Part shown: piece after piece, positions 50,141-62,600 of the stretch
How the letters are laid out: each line of letters begins with the position of its first letter
Numbering within the stretch: the stretch's first letter is position 1
Assembly (NCBI GenBank): GCA_963513935.1
Contig: OY740772.1
Span: 103,869,340 to 103,933,339 of the forward strand
Direction of reading: 5' to 3'
Length of the DNA stretch: 64,000 bases
Source of the DNA: Aphrophora alni
Lineage: Eukaryota > Arthropoda > Insecta > Hemiptera > Aphrophoridae
Position numbers and translations under genes: made by a program
Notes under the pieces: model-generated
The model's database searches: none
What the model was told of the DNA's origin: nothing
The model's input: only the letters and a program-made list of their open reading frames with translations

Positions 50141-50985
50141 TCAGTTGTCAGCAACTCTACTACAAGTAGGCCAATTCAAAACATCATCATAGAATATTTT
50201 ATGTTCATCAGGTATATAATGCATCAGTTTTTTTAGATCTTCTATTTTGTTAATATTAATAGGAATTTTATCACTATATACTTTTGTAGTTGGAAGTTGA
50301 ACGGCTCTCAAGGCACCTGGTACTTTTAGATTAAAAGTGTACTTCGTAAGACCATCAATGTATTTTGAAGCAATCAGGTGACCAGGATATACTGAAGAAT
50401 GTTCAAATTGATTATAAAATGTAGGTCGAAACATAACTCTTTCATTCCGTGATTTATCCCGTGTTTCAGATGCCGCTACAGACTTTTTGTAAAATTTAGG
50501 CCACCATTTAACAATATCAAGAATGTCATCACTATCCACAAGTGTCACCTTAAACCTATTATTTTTAGCTGCTGCAGTTATATATGAGATATATTCTATG
50601 ACAGAATATACACGGTCTTGTTTCCGAATGAACCGTTTAATCAAACCGAAATCTCTATCACACGCATTAAATGAATGGCCTCTTACAGGAAAAAAACTGT
50701 AAAACTTTTTAAAATCTATTTGTTTCCATTAAGGCAGCACAAATTCTGATCATGGTGTGGTTTTTGTTTTGCCCGGCACATCCATCACAATACAAGTGAA
50801 GTTCAGTAACATTCTGTGGTACATATTTTTTTATATAGTCCAAAATAAACGAACACACTTCGTTGGCACCTTTCTTTGCCAAACCTTCATGGTAGACATA
50901 CATCATAGACTGACCAGATCCCAGATTGTGAATATTGAAAACATTCACCCAGATGTCAGGTGAGTTCAGTTTTAAAAGGGCTCAA
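50141..50985 (-). pseudogene. DUF7869-like protein gene fragment, one frameshift
   Basis: Two minus-strand frames join into one protein. The first part (50985-50711) reads NVFNIHNLGSGQSMMYVYHE, then GANEVCSFI, then LYCDGCAGQNKN. The second (about 50705-50141) starts in frame with FFPVRGHSFNACDRDFG and runs to a stop at 50141. 'DGCxGQNKN' followed by 'GHSxxxCDRDFG' is the hallmark of a large insect protein family that Pfam groups under DUF7869. That family is widespread, multicopy and probably transposon-derived. One extra T in the run near 50712 breaks the frame. The N-terminal half of the usual protein is not found. The remaining 167-codon part is otherwise open, so the copy may be recent, or the frameshift may be a sequencing error. 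Confidence 0.7.
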
Positions 50986-51429
50986 CTCCAGGAGTTGAGC
51001 CATTTCTTAAATGAATGCTAAAAACAGTACAGTGCTACTACACAAGTTAGTGATGGAATTAAGCCCATTTAATACAGAATCATGCATCTAACCTAACTAA
51101 ATGTTCTTATATAATAAACTCATTTTTAGAAAAAAATAGAGATGAGCCCTTTCTTAAATGACTATTAATTAATTATTTCTTATGACAGCTACTCTCAAAG
51201 TGTGAGTTATCAAGGGAATTACATGAAAATTCAAAGATGGTTATAATATGCCTGAACACGAAATTTTATTAAAATCGGTCCACATGTTTGGGTGGTAGTG
51301 AACTGCACATACGACCTCAAAACGACATGTATTTTTGAATTATCATTTAACTATAACTACTTATATTTGAGAAAGTGGCAATGATTCACTTTTAAGACGT
51401 TAAAATGAAGGAAAAAGAAAGATTTTTTT

Positions 51430-52330
51430 TTGTGTTTTAAAAACAAGAAAAAAGTTCCAAATTCCACAGTAGATTTTCAAACCTTTTTTATTCCTTCCAA
51501 GCCTATATATATATATATATATATACTGATTTCTCAGGTTTTCACCACACTAAATACCCCTTCAGATACGCATTTCCAAGAGGACTCTACGCGTATCTTG
51601 ACTATAGACGTTTCCAGGTTGTCACTACTATAATTACTACAGGAATCCTACCTAGAGCTCAGGTTCTTAATACTAAAAGATTGTACAATCATCTCGCCTA
51701 TGGATACTTTCCATTTCATTAGGTTCTACTCCTACAACGATTTTACAACAGGTACCTTGCAAAGAGACTAAGTTGCACTTACACGGTGAGCACTACAAAC
51801 ACTACATTGAAGATCATCTTTACATTTTACATGAAACTGAACTTTTTTTGGAAGGAGAGGAGTATCTTGTGTTTATATTATTTCTGGATCTGATACATAA
51901 TTCAACCCGCCTTCCCTTACAGAATGTAAATTGTGATAAAACCATGCAACTCACCTCTCCATAGGTAAGTAAATCTTAGTCACACCTAGCGTCATACTCC
52001 TCAGCCGCTTCCCTTTAAGAAACGTAAATCAGATCAAATCCGGCTAACCGTAGCCAGTCAAGGCATCTGCCATCTCCCCCCGATTAGTCAACTCGTGCAC
52101 TGTGAATTTACGTGAGATTAGTGCAGCTTTATTTTTCTACCTGGTTTCCTTTCTGTAGTATTTCTTTAATATTTATCATCATTGTTACAGTTCCTATTTG
52201 ATTTTTTTCTCGTTTTTGTACGTTATACAATTTTAATTAAATTTTTATTACTATAGAATTGATGTTTTTACTGTTTCTGTGTTGTATATAATTATCGTTA
52301 GATTGTTTTAATTTTGTATCTAATTATTAT
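51430..52330. other. Diverged non-coding part of the long-period block
   Basis: Weak similarity of about 51.99-52.09 kb to about 43.12-43.45 kb ('ctcctcag.tgcttcc', 'taaatcag...ccgg' landmarks). A short TA run is at 51503-51525. Frames at 51430-51633 and 51773-51964 have no recognisable domain. Confidence 0.4.
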
Positions 52331-55014
52331 TACTTCTCTCAGGAACTAATATACAGTAAGTGCGTAAGAATCTCGAGGTATCAACATATTTTCATGTAGT
52401 CTACGGTTAGGTCCATCTTTCCTATATTTTAATCAACGTTTGTTCTTTTCCGACCCTGAAGCTATTAGAGTATTCGATGGTTAGGAGTTTTTATTCTGTT
52501 ATTTTCTTTATTGTTTTTTAAAGCAATGATAACTGAGAGGTTTTTGCCTTTAAACAAGAAAAAATATTAGTTTGTTTTTAACCAACATGTTTAAATATGT
52601 TTCATTTTATACATTTGATATATTTTTGTACGTGTTTTATTTTCTTTTCTTTTTTAAATTGGGGGGGATGAGTTGAGAGGGAGAAAGTTTTATTAGGTTT
52701 TTGGATAGTGTCGTTCTAAAGTTCAATTAGTATTATTTAAAATAGGTGTTATGTTATGATGGTATTGGACTTGAAGGCGAGATCATACTCCTCCATTGGT
52801 TTCGTCTCTTGTAATTCAGTGTTAAGAAGGTATTTGCATAATATGTTAGGCATTGAAACTTGTTTAAACAAATATTTATTGTATTGAGAAAATTGTGTGA
52901 TTTTTTCATATAGGGGATCCAAAAAAAGTGATTAATTGGTTTTTTAACTTTTATAGCTTTAGTATATTTTTGTCCCCTTTTGAATATATATGTTTTTTTC
53001 TGTTTTAACGAAAGTTGGAAAACAGTAGTTATTTTCCATCAAATGGAAGTTAAAAAACTTTTACAACAGTGTTGCTTATTTAATACTGTAAGGAGATCCG
53101 GCACGTCCTTTAAGACGTATTTCCAACAAACGAAATGTTTTTATTATTGAAGCTTAGAAGCTCACGAAACTAAATTGAAATCCACCTTTCTCTTAAGTTG
53201 AGGTATATTGCAAACGTGTAGCTTTTGATCTTTTAATTGCAAAGGAAATTACGAAATCCTGTATACATTGTATAAGTTACTACACAATTAAATTAATTTA
53301 AACATTTAACATCAATGAAATATGAGTATTCCTATATTTTAATTCAAAATGAGCTTTACAACCCGTAGACTTAAGTTCATTGTTGGCAACTTTTATTTTT
53401 AAAAAAAAACTTGATTAAAAATATGAATTCAAAAACATTTATAAATATTTCAATTTTTGAATTTATATATTTATACCTACTCACGTTTTACGAAACTAAG
53501 AAAATAAATGTAAACTAAAAAGAGAACCTTTTAAAAATAACCCCAAACACGTAGGCTATCTGTTGTGCAGTGTTTTACAACCTTAGAAGAACAACCGTTG
53601 TCTTGCATTATAGAAGAAGGTTGACTTCGGAGAAGTAAAGAAATTGTGTTTATGTGAAGAATAAAACACAGGAGCAAGTTTAGCATTTTGAGAAACATGA
53701 GAAAAAAAAACTATGTTTTAAAACACAACTGTGAAATATACTTAACTAAAGATCAGAATTAGGAACACGTAAATGTTAGAGTACGTCAATAGTTAATTTT
53801 TGTTACTGTTAATTCTTCGTTATTTTATTTACTAATCCCATTTTAAAGGTAAATATTGATAAATGAACAGTGATTTCAACGCTCTGTTGAGTGAAACATA
53901 ATTCGTAGTGATTTTCAGAGTTCATATGAGTGATATTTTAAACATTATTTGGAATATCAATTATTCAAAATGGTAGTGTCATGTAGTTACTTTATTCTGC
54001 GTAAAGAAATTAATAATGGTGGTCAGGATTCATATCCCCCCCTTAACGATCATCATTGGCTAATTACATAGATATAGAATCTCCACTTTAAAATTAGTAC
54101 GACAAAGTAAAATTGTAGACACAACATTTACATTCTATATTGCATGTATTGCAGCTGCAAATGTTTTCGTTTTAGAAAACTGTACGCTAACAACTATTTA
54201 ACATTAATTAGGGCACATTCAGAGATTAGGATGAATTTTGTTCAATGAACGAGAGATTCAAATGTTACATACTACAAATATATTTATTAGTTTAGCATAT
54301 ATACGCTATTTCCGAGCGTTGGCGTACATTAGTTATGAAACTGTTTGTATTGTATTTAATGCATGTAAAGTATTAAATACATGTGTAGTCCATACCGGAA
54401 TATGTTTACAATTATAACACATTTACCGCCAAGGAGCGCACAGAATGCAAACTGGCAAATAAATCCATTATGAAAAATCGCTCCTGGCATTTCCCTTATA
54501 ATGGATCGTTTCAACCCCTATTGAATAATTCTCCTATTAATTTCACACCTTCAGTCCAAATAAAATATATACTTTCTCGTATTAACAGCATACGAACACA
54601 AACTTTTAACTATAATAAACTACATTTTTGTGTGAGTTGTTTTTATTTAAATTTATACTACTTTTTTGTGGTTTCCTTTTAGTCTGACATGTATTATTAT
54701 TCAGAAATTACTAATAGAAAAACCATACAAATATTGTTGATGAATAAACTGAGTTCCTATTTTGCTGATGATGTTGCATAACATTTAGGACGTCCTAAAG
54801 TGAGTATGGGATTGGAGAATCTCGAGGTAACTGTTAGGATTTAATCATTACACTGCCTGGATTCTTTATTTTTAAAATAATTAAATGGTTCTGTACTTAA
54901 TTAACTGTCTTTAAGAGTTATTAACAAGAATATACAATCCTATCTTATTACAATGCTACATCTTCTTATTATTAACCCATAATGCCCCTTATTATTGTGA
55001 CTAAAGTTGTTGTA

Positions 55015-55175
55015 GCTCAGGTATCACCGAGGATGGCGACTTTGTCGTAGAAACGCGTTTGATTAAGTAAACGTTTTTTTTTTTTTTTTTTTAGATTTGT
55101 ATTCGAGTTTTATTCTATCTAATATTATCTCACAAGTCAAGCTCAATATTTATTTATATATTGTAGATTCAGATA
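55015..55175 (+). repeat. PLE-type terminal segment, paralogue of 61140-61290
   Basis: Shares 'gatggcgactttgtcgt.gaaacgcgtttgatt.a.taaacg' and, after a T-rich gap, 'tctaatattatctcacaagtcaagctcaatatttatttatat' with 61140-61290. The first part contains a hammerhead-like core (listed separately). A T tract (55074-55092) separates the two parts. Confidence 0.7.
55027..55054 (+). ncRNA. Hammerhead-like core (PLE), U4 position mutated
   Basis: Reads ccgagga, then a GCGAC-TTT-GTCGT hairpin, then gaaac. It matches the hammerhead order except for C at the invariant U4. It is the same family as the copy inside the palindrome at 61.1 kb. Activity is unlikely. Confidence 0.45.
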
Positions 55176-55179
55176 GAAT

Positions 55180-58100
55180 ATATCGGGTTTTGGATAACCA
55201 CAGTAACTATAAGTTATAAATTTATACTAAACAATTTCAAATTCATTTATTTGAAATATTTAAACCCGAATATCTCAAAAACTTTTAACATAAGAATATT
55301 GTATATATACAAGATATTTTGGTTTTTTATTTAAATACTTAAAACTTTGATAGTTTTATTGTTATTGAAACAATGCGAGATTTTAATGTTTATATGATTA
55401 CGAAAATTTAGCAAATTGCAAGACACAAAACACATTCTGCACAAACGCCATGTGTACAGATTAGTCCCACCTAATTAACCCCACAACTTGTAACAACGAC
55501 GCCAACTAAAAAAGCTTGCACATTTTTCTAGTCTGTTGGCATAGGTTTGGGATTAAATGTGTTTTGGTTGCTGTAAAATATTGAAATACTGAAAGGAATT
55601 AAGACTTGACACGTATATATAAAATAATGTTTATGTAAGCTACAGACCCCACTCCATGGGTCTATATATATGTATAATATGATCAAAGCGCCACAGAACC
55701 GTAAATAATATTGTCAATAAATTTAACAGTAAATAATGCCACATGAACTGTATACTTGAACAAAACAAGATTCACTGGGAGAGATTATTCCTTTTTGTGT
55801 AGCACGCTTTTTAATTATGATTACGATAGTTGGATTTGCAGTTGTTGTAAATATTATGATGTATACATAGATCTATATAAACTCTGGTTATACTGATGCT
55901 TCAAATAAAAAAAAGCTAACCTTTATCCAACAACTAGTGGCCCTCGTTGGTTGGTGACCCTATTCGTTGAATCTTTAATGATCCGGTTAGTGCATATAAT
56001 TTACTCTAGTTTGTTTTAGCATATTGTATGAGTTACGTTAAAGTAATATCCAGTTTTAGTGGAAATCCTATTGAATAATATAATGTAAGTGTTACATAAC
56101 TCAAAAAGGTTTTAACTAGAATTTTAAAAAGTATTTTAGTATATAAAACGTAATATGATAGTTTAAAATTATTTGTAAAGAGTTTTTCAGATAAATTCGT
56201 TTTGAAATAGTAAATAGATAAGTCCCCGAGTGCAAAACAGTGGTTTCTGGCGTTTGTTGTATGCTGTAGAACTGAAATTTGGGTGTTACTGTATTAACAT
56301 TTAGCATTAATAAACATAAAGTTAGGCATGTTATCTTTAATTATTCAAAACATATTTACCACAACATGTTACAAGAAATTACCAACCATCAAGTCCAAAC
56401 TTTCAATAAGAAAAGACATAAATTGTCAAGACCATCAATCATAAGAAGTAAGTTTATCCCCTACACACTATCAGCTTCATGGTGATACTGGAGGATGATA
56501 TATAACATAATAATAATAATAATAATAATATTTGTTTTTACATTCCCATGTATACGTACTTATGAGAAAGTTATGTTGTTGGTACAAATAACAGTTCTTG
56601 AATTTTTCAAACAAATCTATTTGAATGTCCTCTGAGCCCAAAAATGTAGTTGGAGTCTGTTGTCTACAGCCCAAGATCAGTTTGATCAAATATGGTATGT
56701 AGGCATATTTTGGCTATATCTAGAAATATTTTGTTCACTTTTTCAATATCCTAAAATTCGAACCTAATAAAATTTACGTTTTATCAAAATTGTCTATTTA
56801 CTGTTTTGTTAGAGAGTAGCCTCCACAAAATCAGAGAAAATGTATTGATTGAAATTTTACATACAATTTCAGTTCCAAAGTTATAAATAAAAAAAAAACA
56901 GTGACTTTGTAATTTTATTGAGAAGACTTAATTTATCAAAGTCAGCCCAACAGATTACAGTTCTTGACGTGTGTACCCCTAGTATGTATCATGTCAGTCA
57001 GATAGTACTTTGTAGGATCCCAAATTCTCTCAATAATATGAAATAAAGTCTCAACAAGAAATGGTAATCTATAATATTTTCGAGAAATCATTACTTTTAT
57101 TCAAGTTAGAGAAAAGTGTTTACTCTTGACTTTACATCTTGACTTTGTCAACACTCAGATTTAGTTCATAAATAATTATTTTCCAATATACTGCAAAGCA
57201 TAGCAACGGTATACAGTGATGAAATCAGAACTTTGACTTTGGAGATTTGTATAAAGTCAAGAGAACATTTAGCCGTTTGGATTAAATGAAAAGATTAAGT
57301 GTTTCTTTATGGAAATATTAAAGTATGTAGGATTTAAAGCGTGAATTCAATGGCCCTTGTGCGTAAGCATAAGGACACTAAGAATAGAGAAACCTTAATA
57401 AAAGAAAATATTTTTCGAAATACAATCGCCATTCTTTAAGGACGATTCAGGGGGGTCCAAGCAATTTAAAATGTTTTATAGACAAAATGTCCTAGTAAAA
57501 GTATTTTAAAATCATTTGCTTTCCTTAAAGTGTGCTTTTCCTTAAAAATTATTGTAAACAGGAAAACTAAAGAGTAAAATTGAAGAAATAATTTTCCTCA
57601 CACTTTATTTTTTCTAAATTTCCGTGTTACTTATTTATACCTGATTTATAGAATTCAAAACGTTAGGCCGCCATATTGGATTTTATTCATTAACGAAAAA
57701 TTTATAACACGGTTAAACATCATTTGTGAAGATAATTTTAAACTCATAGAATATAGTATGACAGATTAGATTTATATCTGATCATTGGGACTCAATATGA
57801 ATTAAAACGTAGAATAAAATTGGGGCAGAGGGACTATTTAACAACACTGTATATATAAATCACACCTAAATATATTAGGTTAGCACATGAGGAAAAACGT
57901 GCATCTATAGAAAATACAAGAAGTGCAACTACAACAATGAAGGGAGATTTAAATACAAATCTATAATATTATCTAGAAATTATAAAATATTTACAACAAA
58001 ACATCTGTAATTAACTGTAAACAATTTTGTGTATTTCGGCATGATCGGACTATGTATTTGCAGTGTTGTTTATTGTCATAAGATGTTAAATTAATCCTGG

Positions 58101-60640
58101 GGCGGGGGTTCAACCCCCTCTCGTGGCCGCTCTGTTCTGTAAGGAAAGTTACGTCATTACAACGCATCCTAATCACAAAAACGACATGATCTTCACCAAC
58201 CCGACAATGAAAATATCACATTTCAATAGCTCCTGTCACTCGAGTTGTCACTGTGTTATTAACATTTTTTATTTATTTACCCAAATTAATAAGTACACTG
58301 AAAATCGGTTAAAGAATAAAATGAAATATGATGAAGAAAAATAAAAGTTACTAAAGCAAAAATTTCACAAACTTTCTAACGAACCAATGACGAGTCATAG
58401 ATTTTAAAATTTTAAGGAAGTAGACTTCTGTTGAAACAATAATTATAACCAAAACTAAAATACAAAAATAAATAGTATATTAATGAAAATATTTCTAAAT
58501 ATTTAGTGATTATTTACTAGTCATGGGATATTATCACTCATAACTGTATTGAGAATTGAGGCGAGAGCTGAGAATCATATCCGCATTAGCATATTATGTG
58601 TCAATCCATAATCAATATTTCCGTGCAAAACTGGTGATATATGGTCGCGATTCAGTTAAGACGCCTTTGAATGTCCTACAGCTAAGACGCTCTTACTACA
58701 CAAGGTACCCTGTTGCATTGCTTTTTAATTTTATGTTTAAAGAAATATGTACTAGGCTATTTTCTTTGTAAGAAACAATCAGTTTATTTTTGAATGTGTA
58801 GGATGATTTCTCACATCCTATATGGAAGACTTGTCACTTGCTACTAAGTAAATATAATAGAGTAAAACGAAATAAAATGTCAAAATATTCAAGAGTTTCT
58901 TTTGTATTCAGGGATGAAAAAAGTGCATAGGAATAATTGAGATCAAAGCATGGGTTTAATCAGATTTCGGAAGCCATCACAATCAACATTGTTAGTGAAG
59001 TTTAATTAGAAATAAAATTATTGAAAAATAATTGCATTTAAAAGAGAACACGGATTGTATTATTAATTGTAATGGGAAGAAATGATTAAAAATTTAAACT
59101 AGTATTTAATTTTCCCTGATAACGAATTGGAATCTTGTGTTGAAATATAAAATAGTGATAATTATTTCATTGTTTCAAAATAGTAATGATTTGGTATGCT
59201 GGAAATTCATTTAAAATCTCTTTGAAGAAGCTTTTAACTACCAACGTCTTTGTTTCTATACAATTACTTTTTACTCATTTCAATCCAATTAAAATTGAGG
59301 TAATTATAATATATGACACTGAAATTACTCCCATAACCCATACACAATTTGAGCGCTTTTTAATTGTTACTAAAACCACATAACGTGTAGAAAAGTATAA
59401 TACTTTAAATTTACCTAATTTAGTTATTAAACTTTTAAAGTTTTTAATTATAAAACTTTAAAATAGATTGTTTATGTAATAGAAATGTCTTTCGTTTGAG
59501 CGTTTATTTGTGGCTCTATGCCGAAAATTGACCAAATTACGATGTAAGTAAAAAAGAGTATAAATGGAATTTAAAATCAATCAATTAATAAATAACAATG
59601 GTATTTGGCCCAAATAACAATTGGACGTTAATTTTTATTTTGAATTTAATAAACATTTGTATGTTTCTTTTAGTTTGCAATGTAAATATCAATAAAAAAC
59701 ACAATTTTCACGAAATTACATATTATTGACATTTATCTGCAATTATAAATATAAAATCGTTCCACATTGTTGCAGTTTCATTATTATTTGTCTTAAAAAA
59801 TCCGTAAATAAATTAATAGAACTGTGCCAGTCACTCTGTATATTTAGAAATATTAAAAAATCTGGAATTTTTATAAACAATGAAAAGCAACCAATGTTAT
59901 AAAAGAAATTGTATAAAAATGATTAACTTTTTTATTTTAAAGTATATTTCAATATATATCATTGAAAGTAATTTCGTAGTCTCTTAAATTTAATTTTATA
60001 CGCAAGATTCCTCCCAAAAATACTTCATTACAAATTTGTTTTTGATTTAATCAAATATAACAAAAAACAAGGGTAAAAAAATTACCACTTTCGGTTTAAT
60101 GTGGATTAAAGTTGATTTTTCTTTATACTCAGGATTTGTAAAATTATTGCTTATATTTCAGGCTTCTAGATAATGTTTATTCAATATAAACCAATAGAAG
60201 GAACATAAAAAGTAATTAAGAAGAGGTGTTTTAGTAGACGTACGTGATAAAAGGAACGTTCAGAAAATAGAATCTTGTAAAGTTGAAATAAATTTAGCTT
60301 AGATTACTACAGAGCTTAGCCAAGGGATTATATCGGAGCACAAAGAGGTAGAAAAATTTGCCATAAAGTAAAGATAGTGCTATTGGATGTTTTACCAATG
60401 AAGATTAAATTCAACAAGAGATTCTAATTACAAAGTTTATTTTTCACAGACAACAAAATACAGAGACAAACTATTTCAAATGATACATTTGTAGTGAAAA
60501 TGGTAATAGTTTTATTGTTTGAATACTTTAGTTATTAGAGTATTTGCTTCCAGGACAGTTAGTATATTTTATTTTCATAAGTTTAGTCATCATCAAAAAT
60601 TTCGACTATTATCTTTTTATTATCACCGATTGCCTTGCTG
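55180..60640. other. AT-rich intergenic DNA, no gene recognised
   Basis: Nothing beyond small items: an (AAT)n run at about 56506-56531; a YY1/Pho-core match at 57667-57677 (minus); and a GC patch with 'gggttcaacccc' at about 58107-58120, which looks like a Pol III B box but has no A box upstream. Frames at 56116-56689, 57991-58344, 58556-58771 and 59186-59383 show no recognisable domain. Confidence 0.45.
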
Positions 60641-60644
60641 GACT

Positions 60645-61085
60645 GGTTATTTTAATAACTTATTTTCCTTTGTTTTGTGTTTTTCCTGCTCACAGTCGTT
60701 CTTTAGTTCTTTTTCCCTACTGGCTACGACGTTTCTCCTTTTATTCAGGCATTATCAAAGCTTTTCATTTTTGTTTATTCTTGCGTTGGTTTAATGTGTC
60801 TCACTTGTTCGAAATTAATAAAATATGTATAGACCACACGTAGGCTATACGCAAAACCTAACTTTAAAGTTTAAACGTTTTGAATTATCGTGGTAAACAC
60901 GTGTGTTAGAGTTCGATAGTAGTCGATTTATCTCGAACAGAGACACATATTAAACCAATGCAAGAATTAAAAAAATGAAGATATTTGATAATGCCTGAAT
61001 AAAAGCCGAAACTCCGTATTCCAATGGGAATAAAGAAGGACTGTGAGTAGGGAAAAAACAAAGGTAAATAAGTTATTAGTGTATT
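60645..61085. repeat. Inverted repeat, arms of about 165 bp
   Basis: 60650-60818 and 60918-61085 are reverse complements at about 80-85% ('aataacttattt.ccttt', 'cttttattcaggcattatcaaa', 'cttgc.ttggtttaat' landmarks), with a 100-bp loop. Paired frames (60519-60843 + and 60906-61118 -) come from this symmetry. The rule that such paired frames are repeat artefacts applies here. Confidence 0.85.
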
Positions 61086-61087
61086 AC

Positions 61088-61234
61088 GTAAAACAAAAAC
61101 TCGAACACAAGATCTCACAAAAACTACGTTTATTTAATCAAACGCGTTTCAACGACAAAGTCGCCATCCTTCAATGTTGTTTGATTGAATAAACGTAGTT
61201 TTAGTGAGATCTTGTGTTCGAGCTTTTGTTTTAC
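61088..61234. repeat. Palindrome with 55-bp arms around a hammerhead-like PLE core
   Basis: 61088-61143 pairs with 61180-61234 almost perfectly (gtaaaac...tttaatca against ttgattgaataaacg...ttttac). The 36-bp centre carries, on the minus strand, tgaagga - GCGAC-TTT-GTCGT - tgaaac, a degenerate hammerhead-like order. PLE copies often insert with inverted partial repeats, which would explain the symmetry. After the right arm, 61235-61290 matches 55100-55170. Confidence 0.75.
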
Positions 61235-61289
61235 ATAATATTATCTCACAAGTCAAGCTCAATATCTATTTATATTATCTTTTGACTAA

Positions 61290-62150
61290 TCTGCGCGTTT
61301 CCTGTCTTCAACAAACCAAAAACAGATTTTCGTCATTCGTCGTTGCTTGTGCGTAAGCTTAGTAATGACCACAAATAATATTAACATAAAATTTGGTATA
61401 TGATTATAATTTGCTCATATAGAACTCTATTGACACTCAAAAAAAATTAATTAAAATTATCAAATTAGCCAATAGTTTTGTGTTCGTATATCGTGTGTTA
61501 TTTATCTTATAACATACTAAATTAAATTAAAATTTGTAGATTTCAATTTCTGCTTTAATGGATCCCAACGAACTTAGTAATGATAAATAGCGAGGTTATT
61601 GAGGAACAAACAATTCACATTTTTTCACGTACAAACATTTCCTTCGCTTAAAAACATGCTCTAATGCATTTTACCCATCCCTAATTAGTATTCCATTAAA
61701 TAATTAAATACTAAGTAAATTTTACGATCATCGTTTAGTCGAATAGGGCAACAATGAAATGAGTTTTTAGCCGAAGAAAATATTTGGTGGTATTAACATT
61801 TTCGTGGTGGTATGTTTCGTGATACTTTTAATGGAACAGTTATAAATCTAAACTAACTTAGTATTTCAAAATCTATACTAGATGTATTTTATTAAAATTT
61901 ATTTAGTAATAAATGATGGCAACTGATCGTAGTGTACCTTAATCTACAGAATATGTTGTACTTGAGTTTTACAAATTGTAAGAAATATAATATAATTATA
62001 TTATACATTTATTAAAAAAAAAATCTACTTTTTAAATTAGTATAGACTAATAACACCCTTTGTGTTTATAAGCTACTTCTAGTATCCATTAGGAGTGAAG
62101 TTTTATTATGTAGATGAATCTAGGGGTTAAATTTATTAAAACCATAAACC
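61290..62150. other. AT-rich intergenic DNA, no gene recognised
   Basis: No coding, RNA or repeat signal that I can support. Confidence 0.5.
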
Positions 62151-62600
62151 TTTTTTCGAGTAACTTGTGGTGATCTGCCCACCACGGTTCCCCCTGCGGT
62201 TGGGGTGGCGGTTGCTTGTCCGTATCCAGTGCCTTAACAGTTGCCTGGTGCCACAAATGCAGGGGCAGCAGATGATGCCTTGCATGTTCCCCCACCCTGC
62301 GAGCCCTGAAGTCGGGTCACGCACGACAGATAACCAGTTGTGCACCGCTTTCGCAAGGAGCTGGACCGTTGGAAGACTACAACTACATCAACCATCGCCA
62401 ATTCTTCGTTCTTCATATCTCCTTCTGCCTAGTTTTAACCCCCCAAAAATAATGGCTTAATAGTCAAATTGGGTAGGGTCAGTCGACCCCGGGTTAAATG
62501 GTGCGCAAACATTCGGCTTTCCGCGATCGCCGGTGCAGTGTAGAACGGCGGCCATTTTAGGCTAGTGTCTACATCGGGACAACTATTTTGTTAGAGTCAA
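62150..62600. other. GC-rich island, possibly a LINE 5' region
   Basis: About 450 bp at roughly 50% GC or more, in DNA that is otherwise near 30%. Overlapping frames of 60-97 codons exist on both strands (62089-62460), as expected for GC-richer DNA. It contains 'ggcggccatttta' (about 62546-62558), a YY1-like core of the kind found at LINE 5' ends, and CG-containing words such as cgcgatcgccgg. No ORF2 or ORF1 domain is recognised. A truncated 5' UTR of a retrotransposon, or a host promoter of a gene outside the window, would both fit. Confidence 0.35.

Larger units (their letters stand above)
37390..54800 (+). repeat. Diverged long-period repeat block, several units of about 2.5-5 kb
   Basis: The same landmarks recur in order. 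The 'accctgaag...tattcga / gatgactgagaggttttt' zone occurs at 37.44, 40.50-40.60, 47.46-47.57 and 52.45-52.55 kb. A 'gagtattcctat' zone with 'gttggaaacttttat' occurs at 41.43, 44.74 and 53.32 kb. 'gaataaaacacagga' occurs at 41.75, 45.03 and 53.66 kb; 'taaatccattat' at 42.60, 46.98 and 54.46 kb; and 'gtttccttttagtctg' at 42.84, 47.19 and 54.67 kb. Identity is perhaps 65-80%. Unit starts at about 40.38, 43.0, 47.34, 52.34 and 54.79 kb give variable periods because of insertions. No coding function or transposon ends were recognised. A reverse copy is at 1480-2470. Confidence 0.75.

Noticed and set aside
58100..58130. tRNA-like B box (gggttcaacccc) that could mark a SINE or tRNA
   Set aside because: No A box at the right distance, no cloverleaf, no terminator T run at the expected place. 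More likely a short inverted GC word.
60519..61118. Two hydrophobic frames on opposite strands that look like membrane proteins
   Set aside because: They are the two arms of an inverted repeat in T-rich DNA and differ by indels. No other coding sign.
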